DNA from: Kosakonia sp. H02
GTDB taxonomy: Bacteria; Pseudomonadota; Gammaproteobacteria; Enterobacterales; Enterobacteriaceae
Direction of reading: 5' to 3'
DNA length: 64,000 bases
NCBI GenBank assembly: GCA_030704225.1
Contig: CP131915.1
Coordinates: 3,968,001-4,032,000, forward strand
A program made the translations under genes and the position numbers. Below the pieces are notes generated by a model. It worked only from the letters and a program-made list of their open reading frames with translations. It did no database searches and was not told the origin of the DNA. Shown piece after piece: positions 36,573-44,741 of the stretch. Position 1 is the first letter of the stretch. Every line of letters begins with the position of its first letter.

Positions 36573-36994
36573 GATATCCATGCCTGTTTATCAATTTATG
36601 GCTAAAGGATGCCACAGACAGGGGGGAAAACATGAGTTTTTCCCGGTAAATGCCGGAAAAGATTTCGTGATCGACGGGATCGCTCGCACTTTCATCCTGT
36701 GGATAAGTTTGTGAATAGTTTCTTATGGGCTGGATTTTTGTGGCTTGTCGTTGATCGTAAAATTATACAAACCCTTTAAATTCAAAAAGTTAAAATCGTC
36801 AGAAAGATCGTTATTGCCCTTTGGTGACAATTTGCTCTATGTGGATATAAGAAAAGATGATTTGCCTTTGCCCTCATCTTGTCCCGGCAGCTTTGCAAGG
36901 TTTACACATTGCTGTGAAGCGTTTTCTGGTAAAATCAGCGCCTTGCGCTTTCTTTAGTGTGCTTTAAGCAGCTAACTTTCTGAATACTATTATC
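36573..36994. promoter_or_regulatory. polA-yihG divergent region with a perfect DnaA box
   Basis: About 420 bases between divergent genes with no convincing ORF. TGTGGATAA at 36698-36706 is an exact DnaA box (TTATCCACA on the minus strand), about 125 bases upstream of the polA start. DnaA has been reported to stimulate polA expression in E. coli. The right half is AT-rich and holds the yihG leader; I could not assign its promoter. Confidence 0.6.
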
Positions 36995-37891
36995 ATGTCG
37001 AGATTGCTTGCAGTAACCACTCTGATTTTGAGTGTCCTGCTTACCATACTGATTACTATTGTTTGCTCCGTGCCGATTATCATTGCCGGGATAATAAAAT
37101 TATTGCTCCCTATCCCGGCGCTGTGGCGCGTGATTTCTGCCTTTTGTAATTTTACGATGTATTGCTGGTGTGAAGGGCTTTGCTGGCTGCTATATCTCAA
37201 TCCACATCTGAAATGGGACATTCAAGGTCTGGAAGGGCTGAATAAAAAGAACTGGTATTTGCTGATCTGCAATCACCATAGCTGGTCAGATATCGTGGTG
37301 TTATGTGTCCTGTTTCGCAAACATATTCCAATGAATAAATATTTCCTCAAACAGCAATTGGCCTGGGTTCCATTTATTGGGCTGGCGTGTTGGGCGCTGG
37401 ATATGCCGTTTATGCGCCGCTATTCCAGAAATTACCTTATTCGCCATCCGGAACGACGCGGCAAAGATGTCGAAACAACACGTCGTTCATGCGAGAAATT
37501 TCGCCTTCACCCCACCACAATTGTGAATTTTGTTGAAGGCTCACGCTTTACTGAAGAAAAACGTCGTCAAACACGTTCCTCCTTTAAGAATTTGTTGCCG
37601 CCCAAAGCAGCGGGCATTGCTATGGCGCTAAATGTGTTAGGTAAACAATTCGATAAATTGCTGGATGTCACGCTGTGCTACCCCGAAAACGACCGGACGC
37701 CATTTTTGGATATGCTCAGCGGCAAACTGACACGTATTGTCGTGCGTATTGATTTGCTGCCGATAAATAAAGAACTGCATGGGGATTATGTCAATGATAA
37801 AAACTTTAAGCGTGGCTTTCAGCAATGGCTGAATAAGCTATGGCTCGCTAAAGACGAACGCATCGATGCTATTAAAAACGCCGGTCATTAA
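36995..37891 (+). CDS. yihG: PlsC-family acyltransferase YihG
   Basis: A 298-residue inner-membrane acyltransferase related to 1-acylglycerol-3-phosphate acyltransferase. One or two N-terminal membrane helices (LILSVLLTILITIVCSVPII), then the catalytic NHHSWSD motif (NHx4D; near residue 91) and FVEGSRFT. E. coli YihG has acyl-CoA lysophosphatidate acyltransferase activity. A stop at 36980 in frame limits the start to the ATG at 36995, although no ribosome site is obvious. In K-12 yihF lies between dsbA and yihG; it is absent here. Confidence 0.92.
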   Translation: MSRLLAVTTLILSVLLTILITIVCSVPIIIAGIIKLLLPIPALWRVISAFCNFTMYCWCEGLCWLLYLNPHLKWDIQGLEGLNKKNWYLLICNHHSWSDIVVLCVLFRKHIPMNKYFLKQQLAWVPFIGLACWALDMPFMRRYSRNYLIRHPERRGKDVETTRRSCEKFRLHPTTIVNFVEGSRFTEEKRRQTRSSFKNLLPPKAAGIAMALNVLGKQFDKLLDVTLCYPENDRTPFLDMLSGKLTRIVVRIDLLPINKELHGDYVNDKNFKRGFQQWLNKLWLAKDERIDAIKNAGH

Positions 37892-37905
37892 CCGGCGTTA
37901 TTTTT
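37877..37905. terminator. Terminator between convergent yihG and dsbA
   Basis: Perfect stem AACGCCGGT/ACCGGCGTT with five-base loop, A-rich on the left and TTATTTTT on the right; usable from both directions. It overlaps the yihG stop. Confidence 0.85.
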
Positions 37906-38527
37906 ACTTCTTCTCAATCAGATACTTCACCGTATCCGCGTAACTTTTCACGAAGGCATCCAGGCTGCTGCCATCCATACCTTGTTGATTAACCTGGTAT
38001 TTACCATTCACGAACATGGCCGGAACGCCCTGAAGCTGCAAATCAGCAGCGGCTTTCTCTTGCTGAGCAACCAGCGATTTCACCACAAAGCTGTTCCACG
38101 CCGCGTCATACTCTTCGCCTTTCACACCCGCACTGATGAATACGTCACGAATATCAGCAACGGACTGTACCGTCTGGGTTTTTTGTACCGCTTCGAACAT
38201 CGGAGAAGTAATTTTATCTTCCACACCAAGCGCCATCGCAACGGCCCAGGCTTGAGTCAGCTCTTTACCCAGCGGCCCGAGGAACTCAACGTGGTATTTG
38301 GTCATTTTTGTACCCTGTGGCAACTTTTGCTTAACCGCATCAGAAACGTGCCATACCTGTTCAAAATCGTAGCAGTGCGGGCAATAGAACGAGAAAAACT
38401 CCAGAACCTGCGGCTCACCCGCAACAGGTTTATCCAGAGTTATGAACTGCTTGCCGTCAGTAATATCTGCCGCTGAGGCGCTAAAAGCCAGAATCATTCC
38501 TGCCAGCGCCAGCCAAATCTTCTTCAT
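37904..38527 (-). CDS. dsbA: Thiol:disulfide interchange protein DsbA
   Basis: A 207-residue periplasmic oxidase that introduces disulfide bonds into secreted proteins. Signal peptide of 19 residues (ending SASA-A), then the thioredoxin fold with active site CPHC (mature Cys30 and Cys33). The cis-proline loop GVPAMFVNGKYQV is present. It follows srkA by 16 bases, as in the E. coli srkA-dsbA operon controlled by Cpx. The cysteine-rich adhesin earlier in the window would be a plausible client. Confidence 0.97.
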   Translation of the reverse strand: MKKIWLALAGMILAFSASAADITDGKQFITLDKPVAGEPQVLEFFSFYCPHCYDFEQVWHVSDAVKQKLPQGTKMTKYHVEFLGPLGKELTQAWAVAMALGVEDKITSPMFEAVQKTQTVQSVADIRDVFISAGVKGEEYDAAWNSFVVKSLVAQQEKAAADLQLQGVPAMFVNGKYQVNQQGMDGSSLDAFVKSYADTVKYLIEKK

Positions 38528-38543
38528 GGTTAACTCTCTCCGT

Positions 38544-39530
38544 TTAATACATGGGTGTTAATGCTAAAGGTGGTTCTTGCAGAACGTTCACCTGTTCAAG
38601 AAAAATCAGCGTCTGCCTGCGCCAGTGATCTTCACTGTTCAACCAGGGGAAATTTTTAGGAAAGGCAGGATCATCCCAACGACGGATAAGCCACGCCAGA
38701 TAATAAACCAGGCGCATAGCACGCAGTGGCTCAATCAGGCCAAGCTCAGCGGTATTGAATTCGCAAAACTCTTCGTAAGCCTCGACGATCATCTCCAGCT
38801 GCATGCGCTGCTCGGCTTTATCGCCATGCAGCAACATCCATAAATCCTGAACCGCAGGGCCGTTACGCGCATCGTCCAGGTCAACGAACATGGGTCCGTC
38901 ACGCCAGAGAATATTCCCGGCATGGCAATCCCCGTGCAGACGCAGGTGGTTAAAGCGACTGTGCCATTGCGCCATTACTGCATCAATAAGTTTATCTACC
39001 GCACGCAGAAACGCGTCTTTTAATCCTGCCGGGATAAGCGTGGTTGTTTCGAAAAGCTGTCGCGGTTCAATCAGATACTCTTTTACGCCAATATCCGGGC
39101 GGCTAGAAAAGCGTTTTTTGCTGCCGGTTTGGTGCAGGCGACCAAGATAGCGCCCGACCCATTCCATTTGATCAAGGTTGTCCGCTTCAAACTGGCGGCC
39201 GCCAACGCTTGGGAAAACGGCAAAATAGAAATCCTGATGGGTGAGCAAAGTTTGATGATTAAAGGCGAGCGGTGCAGCGACCGGAACATCATCTTGTTGC
39301 AACTCAAGGGCAAATTCATGCTCTTCACGAATCTGGTCTGCTGACCAACGTTGCGGGCGATAAAACTTCACCACAAAGCGACGTCGGTCTTCGTCCTGGA
39401 ATTGATAGACACGATTTTCGTAACTATTGAGCGGTGTGAGACCGGAGTCGACCCGGATCCCCTGCTCAAACAGCGCATCCATAATGGTATCCGGGTGAAG
39501 TGTCTGGAAAGTGAAGGCGTTGCAGGTCAT
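38544..39530 (-). CDS. srkA: Stress response kinase A
   Basis: A 328-residue choline-kinase-fold Ser/Thr kinase (YihE/RdoA), same length as E. coli. Catalytic segment LRLHGDCHAGNILW with the following FVDLDDARNGP. It protects cells by counteracting the MazEF toxin pathway in stationary phase and is a Cpx-regulated partner of dsbA. It lies downstream of yihD. Confidence 0.95.
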   Translation of the reverse strand: MTCNAFTFQTLHPDTIMDALFEQGIRVDSGLTPLNSYENRVYQFQDEDRRRFVVKFYRPQRWSADQIREEHEFALELQQDDVPVAAPLAFNHQTLLTHQDFYFAVFPSVGGRQFEADNLDQMEWVGRYLGRLHQTGSKKRFSSRPDIGVKEYLIEPRQLFETTTLIPAGLKDAFLRAVDKLIDAVMAQWHSRFNHLRLHGDCHAGNILWRDGPMFVDLDDARNGPAVQDLWMLLHGDKAEQRMQLEMIVEAYEEFCEFNTAELGLIEPLRAMRLVYYLAWLIRRWDDPAFPKNFPWLNSEDHWRRQTLIFLEQVNVLQEPPLALTPMY

Positions 39531-39605
39531 CCTGGGATCCGAAAATTCGACGAATGATTCAGGATATCATTTCATGACGTTTCCGGTGGCACCGCTTACA
39601 AGCTT

Positions 39606-39875
39606 TTACTCTTTAATTACGCCACGGGCGCGCAGTAGCGCGGTTTTGAAATCTTCTTCGTAATCTTTTTGAATGCCCGGGATCACCGCGTCTTTTGAAG
39701 AATCACGCATTTTTAGATGATAGATCAGGATGTCATCACTTAAATCCGCCAGTTCGCCGTCATAACCTGACTCTTGCGCCAGTTTCTGTAAAAATTGCAC
39801 TAAATTAAGCTCAGGCTCTTTCTGCCATGCGGGCTGTAGAAGTTCGATAACTTCATTCAGGCGTTTACATTTCAT
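39606..39875 (-). CDS. yihD: DUF1040 family protein YihD
   Basis: An 89-residue cytoplasmic protein nearly identical to E. coli YihD (ends TALLRARGVIKE). I start at the ATG at 39875 (MKCKRLNE), which has AAAGGAGCACG before it; an upstream start at 39905 adds ten residues not present in E. coli. Function unknown. It is divergent from mobA. Confidence 0.93.
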   Translation of the reverse strand: MKCKRLNEVIELLQPAWQKEPELNLVQFLQKLAQESGYDGELADLSDDILIYHLKMRDSSKDAVIPGIQKDYEEDFKTALLRARGVIKE

Positions 39876-39944
39876 CGTCGTGCTCCTTTCTTTTGGAACA
39901 GACACGTTAGCAGGCTCAAACCCACAATAAAAGAGGCGATATTA

Positions 39945-40529
39945 GTGGCTGATAGTGGTGCAGTAACTGGCGTGATACTGGCGGGCGGGAAAGCGTCACG
40001 TATGGGGGGAAAAGACAAAGGATTGCTGGAACTTAACGGCAAGCCGCTCTGGCAATATGTTGCCCAAAGGCTGAAACCGCAGGTCGACAGTGTAGTGATT
40101 AGCGCCAATCGCAATCTCGACATTTATCGTGTCAGCGGTCTGCCTGTTGTAACAGACATGATGAATGGTTTTCCTGGCCCACTGGCGGGCATATCGTCTG
40201 TTTTACAGCACTATCCGGGGGAATGGTTTCTCTTTTGCCCATGCGATACACCACATGTGCCCGAGGATCTTTTGGCGCGCTTATGGAAGGGATGTTTGCA
40301 GGTTCCAGCTGTATGGGTGCACGATGGCGAACGCGATCATCCAGCGATTGCGCTGGTGCATCGTGATGTTTTGCCACCTTTACAGGCGTATCTGGCACAG
40401 GGTGAGCGTCGGGTAATGGTATTTTTGCGTCAGGTAGGTGGCCATTCGGTGGATTTTAGTGATGTCAAAACTGCGTTTGCCAATGTGAATACGCCTGAAG
40501 ATCTCGCTCATTGGCAGGAGAAACCATGA
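39945..40529 (+). CDS. mobA: Molybdenum cofactor guanylyltransferase
   Basis: A 194-residue enzyme that attaches GMP to molybdopterin, giving the MGD cofactor that formate dehydrogenases such as FdoG need. N-terminal nucleotide-binding motif VILAGGKASRMGGKDKGLLEL and the FLFCPCDTPHVP metal-binding segment. It starts with GTG at 39945, preceded by AAGAGGCG. Its stop overlaps the mobB ATG. Confidence 0.94.
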   Translation: MADSGAVTGVILAGGKASRMGGKDKGLLELNGKPLWQYVAQRLKPQVDSVVISANRNLDIYRVSGLPVVTDMMNGFPGPLAGISSVLQHYPGEWFLFCPCDTPHVPEDLLARLWKGCLQVPAVWVHDGERDHPAIALVHRDVLPPLQAYLAQGERRVMVFLRQVGGHSVDFSDVKTAFANVNTPEDLAHWQEKP

Positions 40530-41035
40530 TTCCATTGCTTGCTGTTGCCGCCTGGAGCGGAACAGGTAAAACGACACTGCTGAAAAAACTAATCCCAGCG
40601 CTGTGTGTTCGCGGCATTCGTCCAGGATTAATTAAACATACTCATCATGATATGGATGTCGATAAACCCGGCAAGGACAGCTACGAGTTACGTAAAGCAG
40701 GAGCCGCACAAACGCTGGTTGCCAGCTCACAACGCTGGGCATTGATGACGGAAATGCCAGAAGAAACAGAGCTGGATCTCGCCTGGCTGGTCAGCAGGAT
40801 GGATGAGACAACGCTGGATGTGGTGCTTGTGGAAGGTTTTAAACATGAGCAGGTGCCAAAGATCATGCTCTGGCGGCAGGACTGTGGGCATCACCTGGAA
40901 GAACTGACGCTGGATGATCACGTTATCGCCATTGCCAGTGATGTTGAACTGACACTGGATGTTCCGCTGCTCGATTTAAATGACATTGATCAGATTGCGG
41001 AATTTGTACTGCTCTGGCTTCACCAAACCCGTTAG
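40526..41035 (+). CDS. mobB: Molybdopterin-guanine dinucleotide biosynthesis adaptor MobB
   Basis: A 169-residue GTP-binding partner of MobA. P-loop GTGKTTLLKKL near residue 12, then KHTHHDMDVDKPGKDSYELRKAG. I use the ATG at 40526 (MIPLLAV) overlapping the mobA stop (ATGA), with AGGAG upstream; E. coli annotation starts five codons earlier, equivalent to the TTG at 40511 here. It runs into an rRNA terminator on the opposite strand. Confidence 0.93.
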   Translation: MIPLLAVAAWSGTGKTTLLKKLIPALCVRGIRPGLIKHTHHDMDVDKPGKDSYELRKAGAAQTLVASSQRWALMTEMPEETELDLAWLVSRMDETTLDVVLVEGFKHEQVPKIMLWRQDCGHHLEELTLDDHVIAIASDVELTLDVPLLDLNDIDQIAEFVLLWLHQTR

Positions 41036-41064
41036 TTTGACGGCTTTTTCTGGCGCTAAAAAGC

Positions 41065-41094
41065 AAAAAACCCCAACCTTTCGGTCGGGGTTCT
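41065..41094 (-). terminator. rRNA operon terminator (minus strand)
   Basis: Stem CCCCGACC/GGTTGGGG around a GAAA loop, followed on the minus strand by TTTTTTGCTTTTT. It lies nine bases past the 3' end of the 5S fragment, where an rrn terminator belongs. mobB on the other strand runs into it. Confidence 0.8.
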
Positions 41095-41103
41095 TCTTAT
41101 TTG

Positions 41104-41138
41104 ATGCCTGGCAGTTCCCTACTCTCGCATGGGGAGAC
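41104..41138 (-). rRNA. rrf: 5S rRNA 3' end, 35-base fragment
   Basis: Reading the minus strand, these are the last 35 bases of 5S rRNA (…CTCCCCATGCGAGAGTAGGG, then AACTGCCAGGCAT). The remaining 85 or so bases are missing: at 41137-41138 the sequence changes to tRNA-Asp in the opposite direction. In E. coli mobB flanks the 3' end of rrnA in this orientation, so this is the remnant of that operon. Confidence 0.9.
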
Positions 41139-41176
41139 GCAGGGGGTCGCGGGTTCGAGTCCCGTCCGTTCCGCCA
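41137..41176 (+). pseudogene. aspT: tRNA-Asp 3' fragment (40 bases)
   Basis: Matches positions 38-77 of tRNA-Asp: end of the anticodon stem CGCAGG, variable loop, T arm GCGGGTTCGAGTCCCGT, acceptor CCGTTCC and GCCA. The 5' half including the GUC anticodon is missing. It is fused to a reversed 5S end with a two-base overlap AC. In E. coli aspT-trpT follow rrnC. Confidence 0.9.
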
Positions 41177-41184
41177 CCCTAATT

Positions 41185-41260
<76 letters not shown>

Positions 41261-41266
41261 GAAATA

Positions 41267-41296
41267 ATCCTTAGCATCTGCTAAGGATTTTTTTTT
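41267..41296 (+). terminator. Terminator after trpT
   Basis: Perfect stem ATCCTTAGC/GCTAAGGAT, loop ATCT, then nine T. It ends the rrnC-type operon and its minus-strand side faces hdfR. Confidence 0.9.
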
Positions 41297-41356
41297 GCCT
41301 TTTTCCAGACTTTCCTTCACTAATAAAGGTGCGCACAGCGTCCTTGCTATGCGCAT

Positions 41357-42178
41357 TTAATCAATCACGTTGATTTTCAAAAGATCTCTGATCTGATTCT
41401 GTTTGTCGCTATTTTGTAACCAAATAGCGTAAAGCGGACGGGAAAGGGTTTCGGTGTCAGCAACAAGGTGCAGTTTCTCTTTTTGCTCTGCCCACGAGAC
41501 GGGCAACCATGTGCAACCGTTCAACTGAGGTAATTGTTGATGCGCTACTTCTGCTGAACTGGTCGTTAACGTTGGCACATCATCAGTAGCGATCAGCTCA
41601 GATTCATGCTGCTGAAAATCAGGCCCCCATTCCAGGCGCAGGTAGTTTAATTCAGCTTTATTCTTTTCAGGCGCGGCGCAGTAGAGCGCGAGTGTGAAAT
41701 GCCCCAACAATTGGCTGCTGAACTCATCCATTTTAGGCGTTTCAGTAGTTATCAGTAGATCCAGTTGTCTCTCATGTAGCTGTTTAACTAGCGATTGTCG
41801 TTGAGCAATACGTGCTTCAAATTGTAAATTCCCCTGCCGATCGTAGAGGCGGCTAAGCCAGTCACTTAGCATGCACTCCCAAAGCGACGCGCTGGCACCA
41901 ATCGAAAACTGATGATGCCGTGAAGTATGCGCCACCTCTTTTCGCGCCGCCTGCCAGGTGCTCATTAGCGTCTCTGCATAGGGGAGAAGCTTCTCTCCTG
42001 CTGCTGTCAGGCGGATGTTATTACGATGGCGGGTAAAAAGATTGACCCCAAGTTGGTTCTCTAATTGGCGAATACGAAAACTCACCGCGGACTGTGTCAG
42101 ATAGAGTGCTTCGGCTGCACGCCCGAAGTGACGAGTCCTGCTTACTTCGAGGAAAGTTTTTAATAATTCCGTATCCAA
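41357..42178 (-). CDS. hdfR: LysR-family regulator HdfR
   Basis: A 273-residue LysR protein; E. coli HdfR represses flhDC and is itself silenced by H-NS. N-terminal winged HTH (TFLEVSRTRHFGRAAEALYLTQSAVSFRIRQL), then an effector-binding domain. I start at TTG 42178 (MDTELLK), as the E. coli protein begins there and GGAG is correctly spaced; a GTG four codons earlier is the longer alternative. It is divergent from maoP. Confidence 0.93.
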   Translation of the reverse strand: MDTELLKTFLEVSRTRHFGRAAEALYLTQSAVSFRIRQLENQLGVNLFTRHRNNIRLTAAGEKLLPYAETLMSTWQAARKEVAHTSRHHQFSIGASASLWECMLSDWLSRLYDRQGNLQFEARIAQRQSLVKQLHERQLDLLITTETPKMDEFSSQLLGHFTLALYCAAPEKNKAELNYLRLEWGPDFQQHESELIATDDVPTLTTSSAEVAHQQLPQLNGCTWLPVSWAEQKEKLHLVADTETLSRPLYAIWLQNSDKQNQIRDLLKINVID

Positions 42179-42296
42179 GGTTTTCTCCACAAAAAAATTT
42201 GTCGTAATGATTTAAATGTTTTGTTTTACACTCTGTCAAGCGTAACTAATACTCCGCGCCATAATTAGCTCGGCCAAAGAATTAGGAGCGTGCAGG

Positions 42297-42635
42297 ATGG
42301 CGGAAAGCTTTACGACGACGAATCGTTTTTTCGACAACAAAAATTATCCACGCGGGTTCTCTCGCCACGGTGATTTCACCATCAAAGAGGCGCAGCTGCT
42401 TGAACGCCATGGTTATGCATTTAACGAGCTGGAACTCGGTAAACGCGAACCGGTGACTGAAGAAGAGAACCAGTTCGTCGCAGTATGTCGTGGTGAGCGT
42501 GAGCCCAACACAGAAGCTGAACGCGTGTGGATCAAGTATATGGCACGTATTAAGCGTCCGAAGCGTTTTCACACTCTGTCAGGTGGTAAACCCCAGATGG
42601 AAGGCACTGAAGACTACACGGATTCTGACGATTAA
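42297..42635 (+). CDS. maoP: Macrodomain Ori organisation protein MaoP
   Basis: A 112-residue protein (YifE) almost identical to E. coli, opening MAESFTTTNR and ending EDYTDSDD. Together with the nearby maoS site it organises the Ori macrodomain of the chromosome. maoS should be in or near the 118-base hdfR-maoP gap; I could not identify it by eye. Its presence implies a location close to oriC. Confidence 0.95.
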   Translation: MAESFTTTNRFFDNKNYPRGFSRHGDFTIKEAQLLERHGYAFNELELGKREPVTEEENQFVAVCRGEREPNTEAERVWIKYMARIKRPKRFHTLSGGKPQMEGTEDYTDSDD

Positions 42636-42640
42636 AGGGA

Positions 42641-42665
42641 AAAAGGGGCGATGGCCCCTTTTTTT
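42641..42665. terminator. Terminator between convergent maoP and yifB
   Basis: AAAAGGGGC-GATG-GCCCCTTTTTTT stem-loop; A and T runs on both sides make it bidirectional. It overlaps the last bases of yifB. Confidence 0.85.
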
Positions 42666-44184
42666 ACGCCAGCATTTTTTGCAGGTGGATGAGTAACCTA
42701 TCCATAGCGCGATAGCTTAGCGCTTCCTGCAAATGCGTTCGATGGATGTTCTCCTGCTGTTCCAGATCTGCAATAGTTCGCGCTACCTTCAACAGCCTTT
42801 GCCAGGCGCGGGCAGACAAACCCAGCCGCGATAAAGTTTCTTCCAGCCAGCGTCCATCCTCTCTACTCAGTAAACAAAACTGCTTCGTTTCACTGCTCTC
42901 AAGCCGCGCATTCAATTTCTTCTGGCGATTATGTTGTCGCGCCTGTGCTGTCATCACGCGCGCCCTTACGGTTTCACTACTTTCACCTTTTTGTTGTGGT
43001 TCACTCATCAGACCCCGTGCGGGCAACGGTACTTCCAGCGAAAGGTCGAAACGGTCGAGAAAGGGGCCGGATAACTTCCCAAGGTAACGTAACGTTTGTT
43101 CCGGTGAACAGCGGTTATGGTTGCCCTGGTAATGCCCGGTTGGGCTGGGGTTCATCGCGGCAATTAATTGGAAACGCGCGGGGTAAGTGACCTTCGCTCT
43201 TGTCCGTGAGATATGAATTTGTCCAGATTCAATCGGCTCACGCAGTGCATCCAGAACGCGGCGTTCAAATTCCGGTAACTCATCCAGAAAGAGTACCCCA
43301 TTGTGTGCCAGCGAAATTTCACCAGGACCGGGTATTGAACCACCGCCCACCATTGCGGTTAATGAGGCGCTATGATGGGGAGCCCGAAACGGGCGGCGCT
43401 TCCAGTGGTGGGTGAGTGCTGTGGTATTCACCACGCTCATTACAGCTGCGCTTTCCAACGCTTCACGATTATTTAATGGAGGCAGCAAACCGCCCATCCG
43501 GCTGGCCAGCATAGTTTTGCCCGTACCCGGCGGCCCAATGAGCAGCAGGTTGTGACCTCCTGCTGCGGTTATCTCTAATGCCCGTTTCCCTTGCTCCTGC
43601 CCGATAATGTCACTTAAATCCTCACTATGTACTTCTTCGCAGAACGTTAAAGGTTCCGGAGGAGATAACGTCTTTTTACCTTCAAGAAATGCGCATACTT
43701 CCAGCAAATGGTTTGCCACCAGGCACGCCGGTGTTTCGGCCAGGCTCGCTTCCGCTTCGTTCTCTTTTGCAATAATGATTTGCCTGCTTGCATTCACTGC
43801 ATCAATAACACATGAGATAGCGCCGGGAACTCCCCGCAAAGCGCCTGTAAGAGCAAGCTCGCCGACGAACTCGTAATGACTGAGTTCTGATACGTTTATC
43901 TGTTCAGAGGCCGCCAGAAGCGCGATAGCGATAGGTAAATCGTATCTTCCTCCTTCTTTTGGCAAATCGGCTGGCGCGAGATTAATGGTGATCCGCTTCG
44001 CCGGAAACTCATAGCCGCTGTTGATCACGGCACTACGGACCCGGTCGCGCGCTTCTTTAACGGTGGTTTCTGGCAGACCAACAATGGTCAGCCCCGGAAG
44101 CCCATTGCTGATATGCACCTCAACTGTTACCAGTGGTGCCGTCACGCCCAGAACCGCCCTTGTATAAATTACAGACAACGCCAT
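42664..44184 (-). CDS. yifB: YifB family Mg-chelatase-like AAA ATPase (ComM)
   Basis: A 506-residue AAA+ protein. N-terminal ChlI-like domain about 1-180, Walker A GPPGTGKTML near residue 220, Walker B LFLDELPEF, C-terminal domain rich in Arg/Gln. Vibrio ComM, of this family, is a hexameric branch-migration helicase used in natural transformation; the role in enterics is not settled. It converges on maoP. Confidence 0.92.
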   Translation of the reverse strand: MALSVIYTRAVLGVTAPLVTVEVHISNGLPGLTIVGLPETTVKEARDRVRSAVINSGYEFPAKRITINLAPADLPKEGGRYDLPIAIALLAASEQINVSELSHYEFVGELALTGALRGVPGAISCVIDAVNASRQIIIAKENEAEASLAETPACLVANHLLEVCAFLEGKKTLSPPEPLTFCEEVHSEDLSDIIGQEQGKRALEITAAGGHNLLLIGPPGTGKTMLASRMGGLLPPLNNREALESAAVMSVVNTTALTHHWKRRPFRAPHHSASLTAMVGGGSIPGPGEISLAHNGVLFLDELPEFERRVLDALREPIESGQIHISRTRAKVTYPARFQLIAAMNPSPTGHYQGNHNRCSPEQTLRYLGKLSGPFLDRFDLSLEVPLPARGLMSEPQQKGESSETVRARVMTAQARQHNRQKKLNARLESSETKQFCLLSREDGRWLEETLSRLGLSARAWQRLLKVARTIADLEQQENIHRTHLQEALSYRAMDRLLIHLQKMLA

Positions 44185-44503
44185 AAGCCCTCCTTGTCTT
44201 TCGTATTATCTGTTTTGAGCTTGATCATTTCATGGCTGAAATGGCAGATTTACGTGAAACTTCGCAACTTTTAGCAGCAAGATTTAGCCATTTTCATTTC
44301 ATTGGAAGCGTGTTCGCATCACGTGTATTGCCCGGTAAAGCGTGAAATATTTTCACCATACTTTTTTGTCATATAAAACAACGGTTTTTTTGCAAATTTT
44401 CAGACCAGCCATAAAACCCGGCATAATTTTTTCTTGTGTCATGTCGCAAATCTGTGTTACCTCTTTAGGCATTCCTTCGAACATGAAGCCAGAACGAACA
44501 AAT
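44185..44503. other. Intergenic region upstream of the ilv leader
   Basis: About 320 AT-rich bases between divergent yifB and ilvL. It must contain the ilvGMEDA promoter; several TTT-rich -35/-10-like pairs exist (for example a CATAAT near 44422) but none stands out enough to assign. Confidence 0.5.
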
Positions 44504-44602
44504 ATGAAAACCCTTCTACGAGTGATTAGCCTTGTCGTGATTAGCGTGGTGGTGATTATTATCCCACCGTGCGGGGCTGCACTTGGACGAGGAAAGGCTT
44601 AA
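44504..44602 (+). CDS. ilvL: ilvGMEDA operon leader peptide
   Basis: A 32-residue leader differing from E. coli IlvL only near its start: MKTLLRVISLVV... through VVVIIIPPCGAALGRGKA. It has clusters of Val, Ile and Leu codons, so ribosome stalling when charged tRNAs are scarce prevents the downstream terminator. It is preceded by the coding-length gap expected for attenuation. Confidence 0.96.
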   Translation: MKTLLRVISLVVISVVVIIIPPCGAALGRGKA

Positions 44603-44624
44603 AAAACAAGCCTTAACGAACTAA

Positions 44625-44657
44625 GACCCCCGCACCGAAAGGTCCGGGGGTTTTTTT
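44625..44657 (+). terminator. ilv attenuator terminator
   Basis: GACCCCCGCACC-GAAA-GGTCCGGGGG followed by seven T, about 25 bases past the leader stop. Conditional terminator controlled by translation of IlvL. Confidence 0.92.
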
Positions 44658-44688
44658 ATGACTTAAAAACATATAGGGAGAACAGAGA

Positions 44689-44739
44689 ATGGCTGGTAGC
44701 ACAAAATTCTGTTTCTCCAGTTATACAACGGGGAAGTAG
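44689..44739 (+). CDS. ilvX: Small protein IlvX
   Basis: A 16-residue reading frame, MAGSTKFCFSSYTTGK, with ribosome site AGGGAGAACAGAG. It matches E. coli IlvX (STKFCFS core identical, same length), a translated small protein of unknown role. Its stop is two bases before the ilvG ATG, so it may couple translation of ilvG. Confidence 0.85.
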   Translation: MAGSTKFCFSSYTTGK

Positions 44740-44741
44740 CT

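Noticed and set aside
36745..36957. 70-codon frame before yihG
   Set aside because: No ribosome site, AT-rich leader composition, no similarity I recognise.
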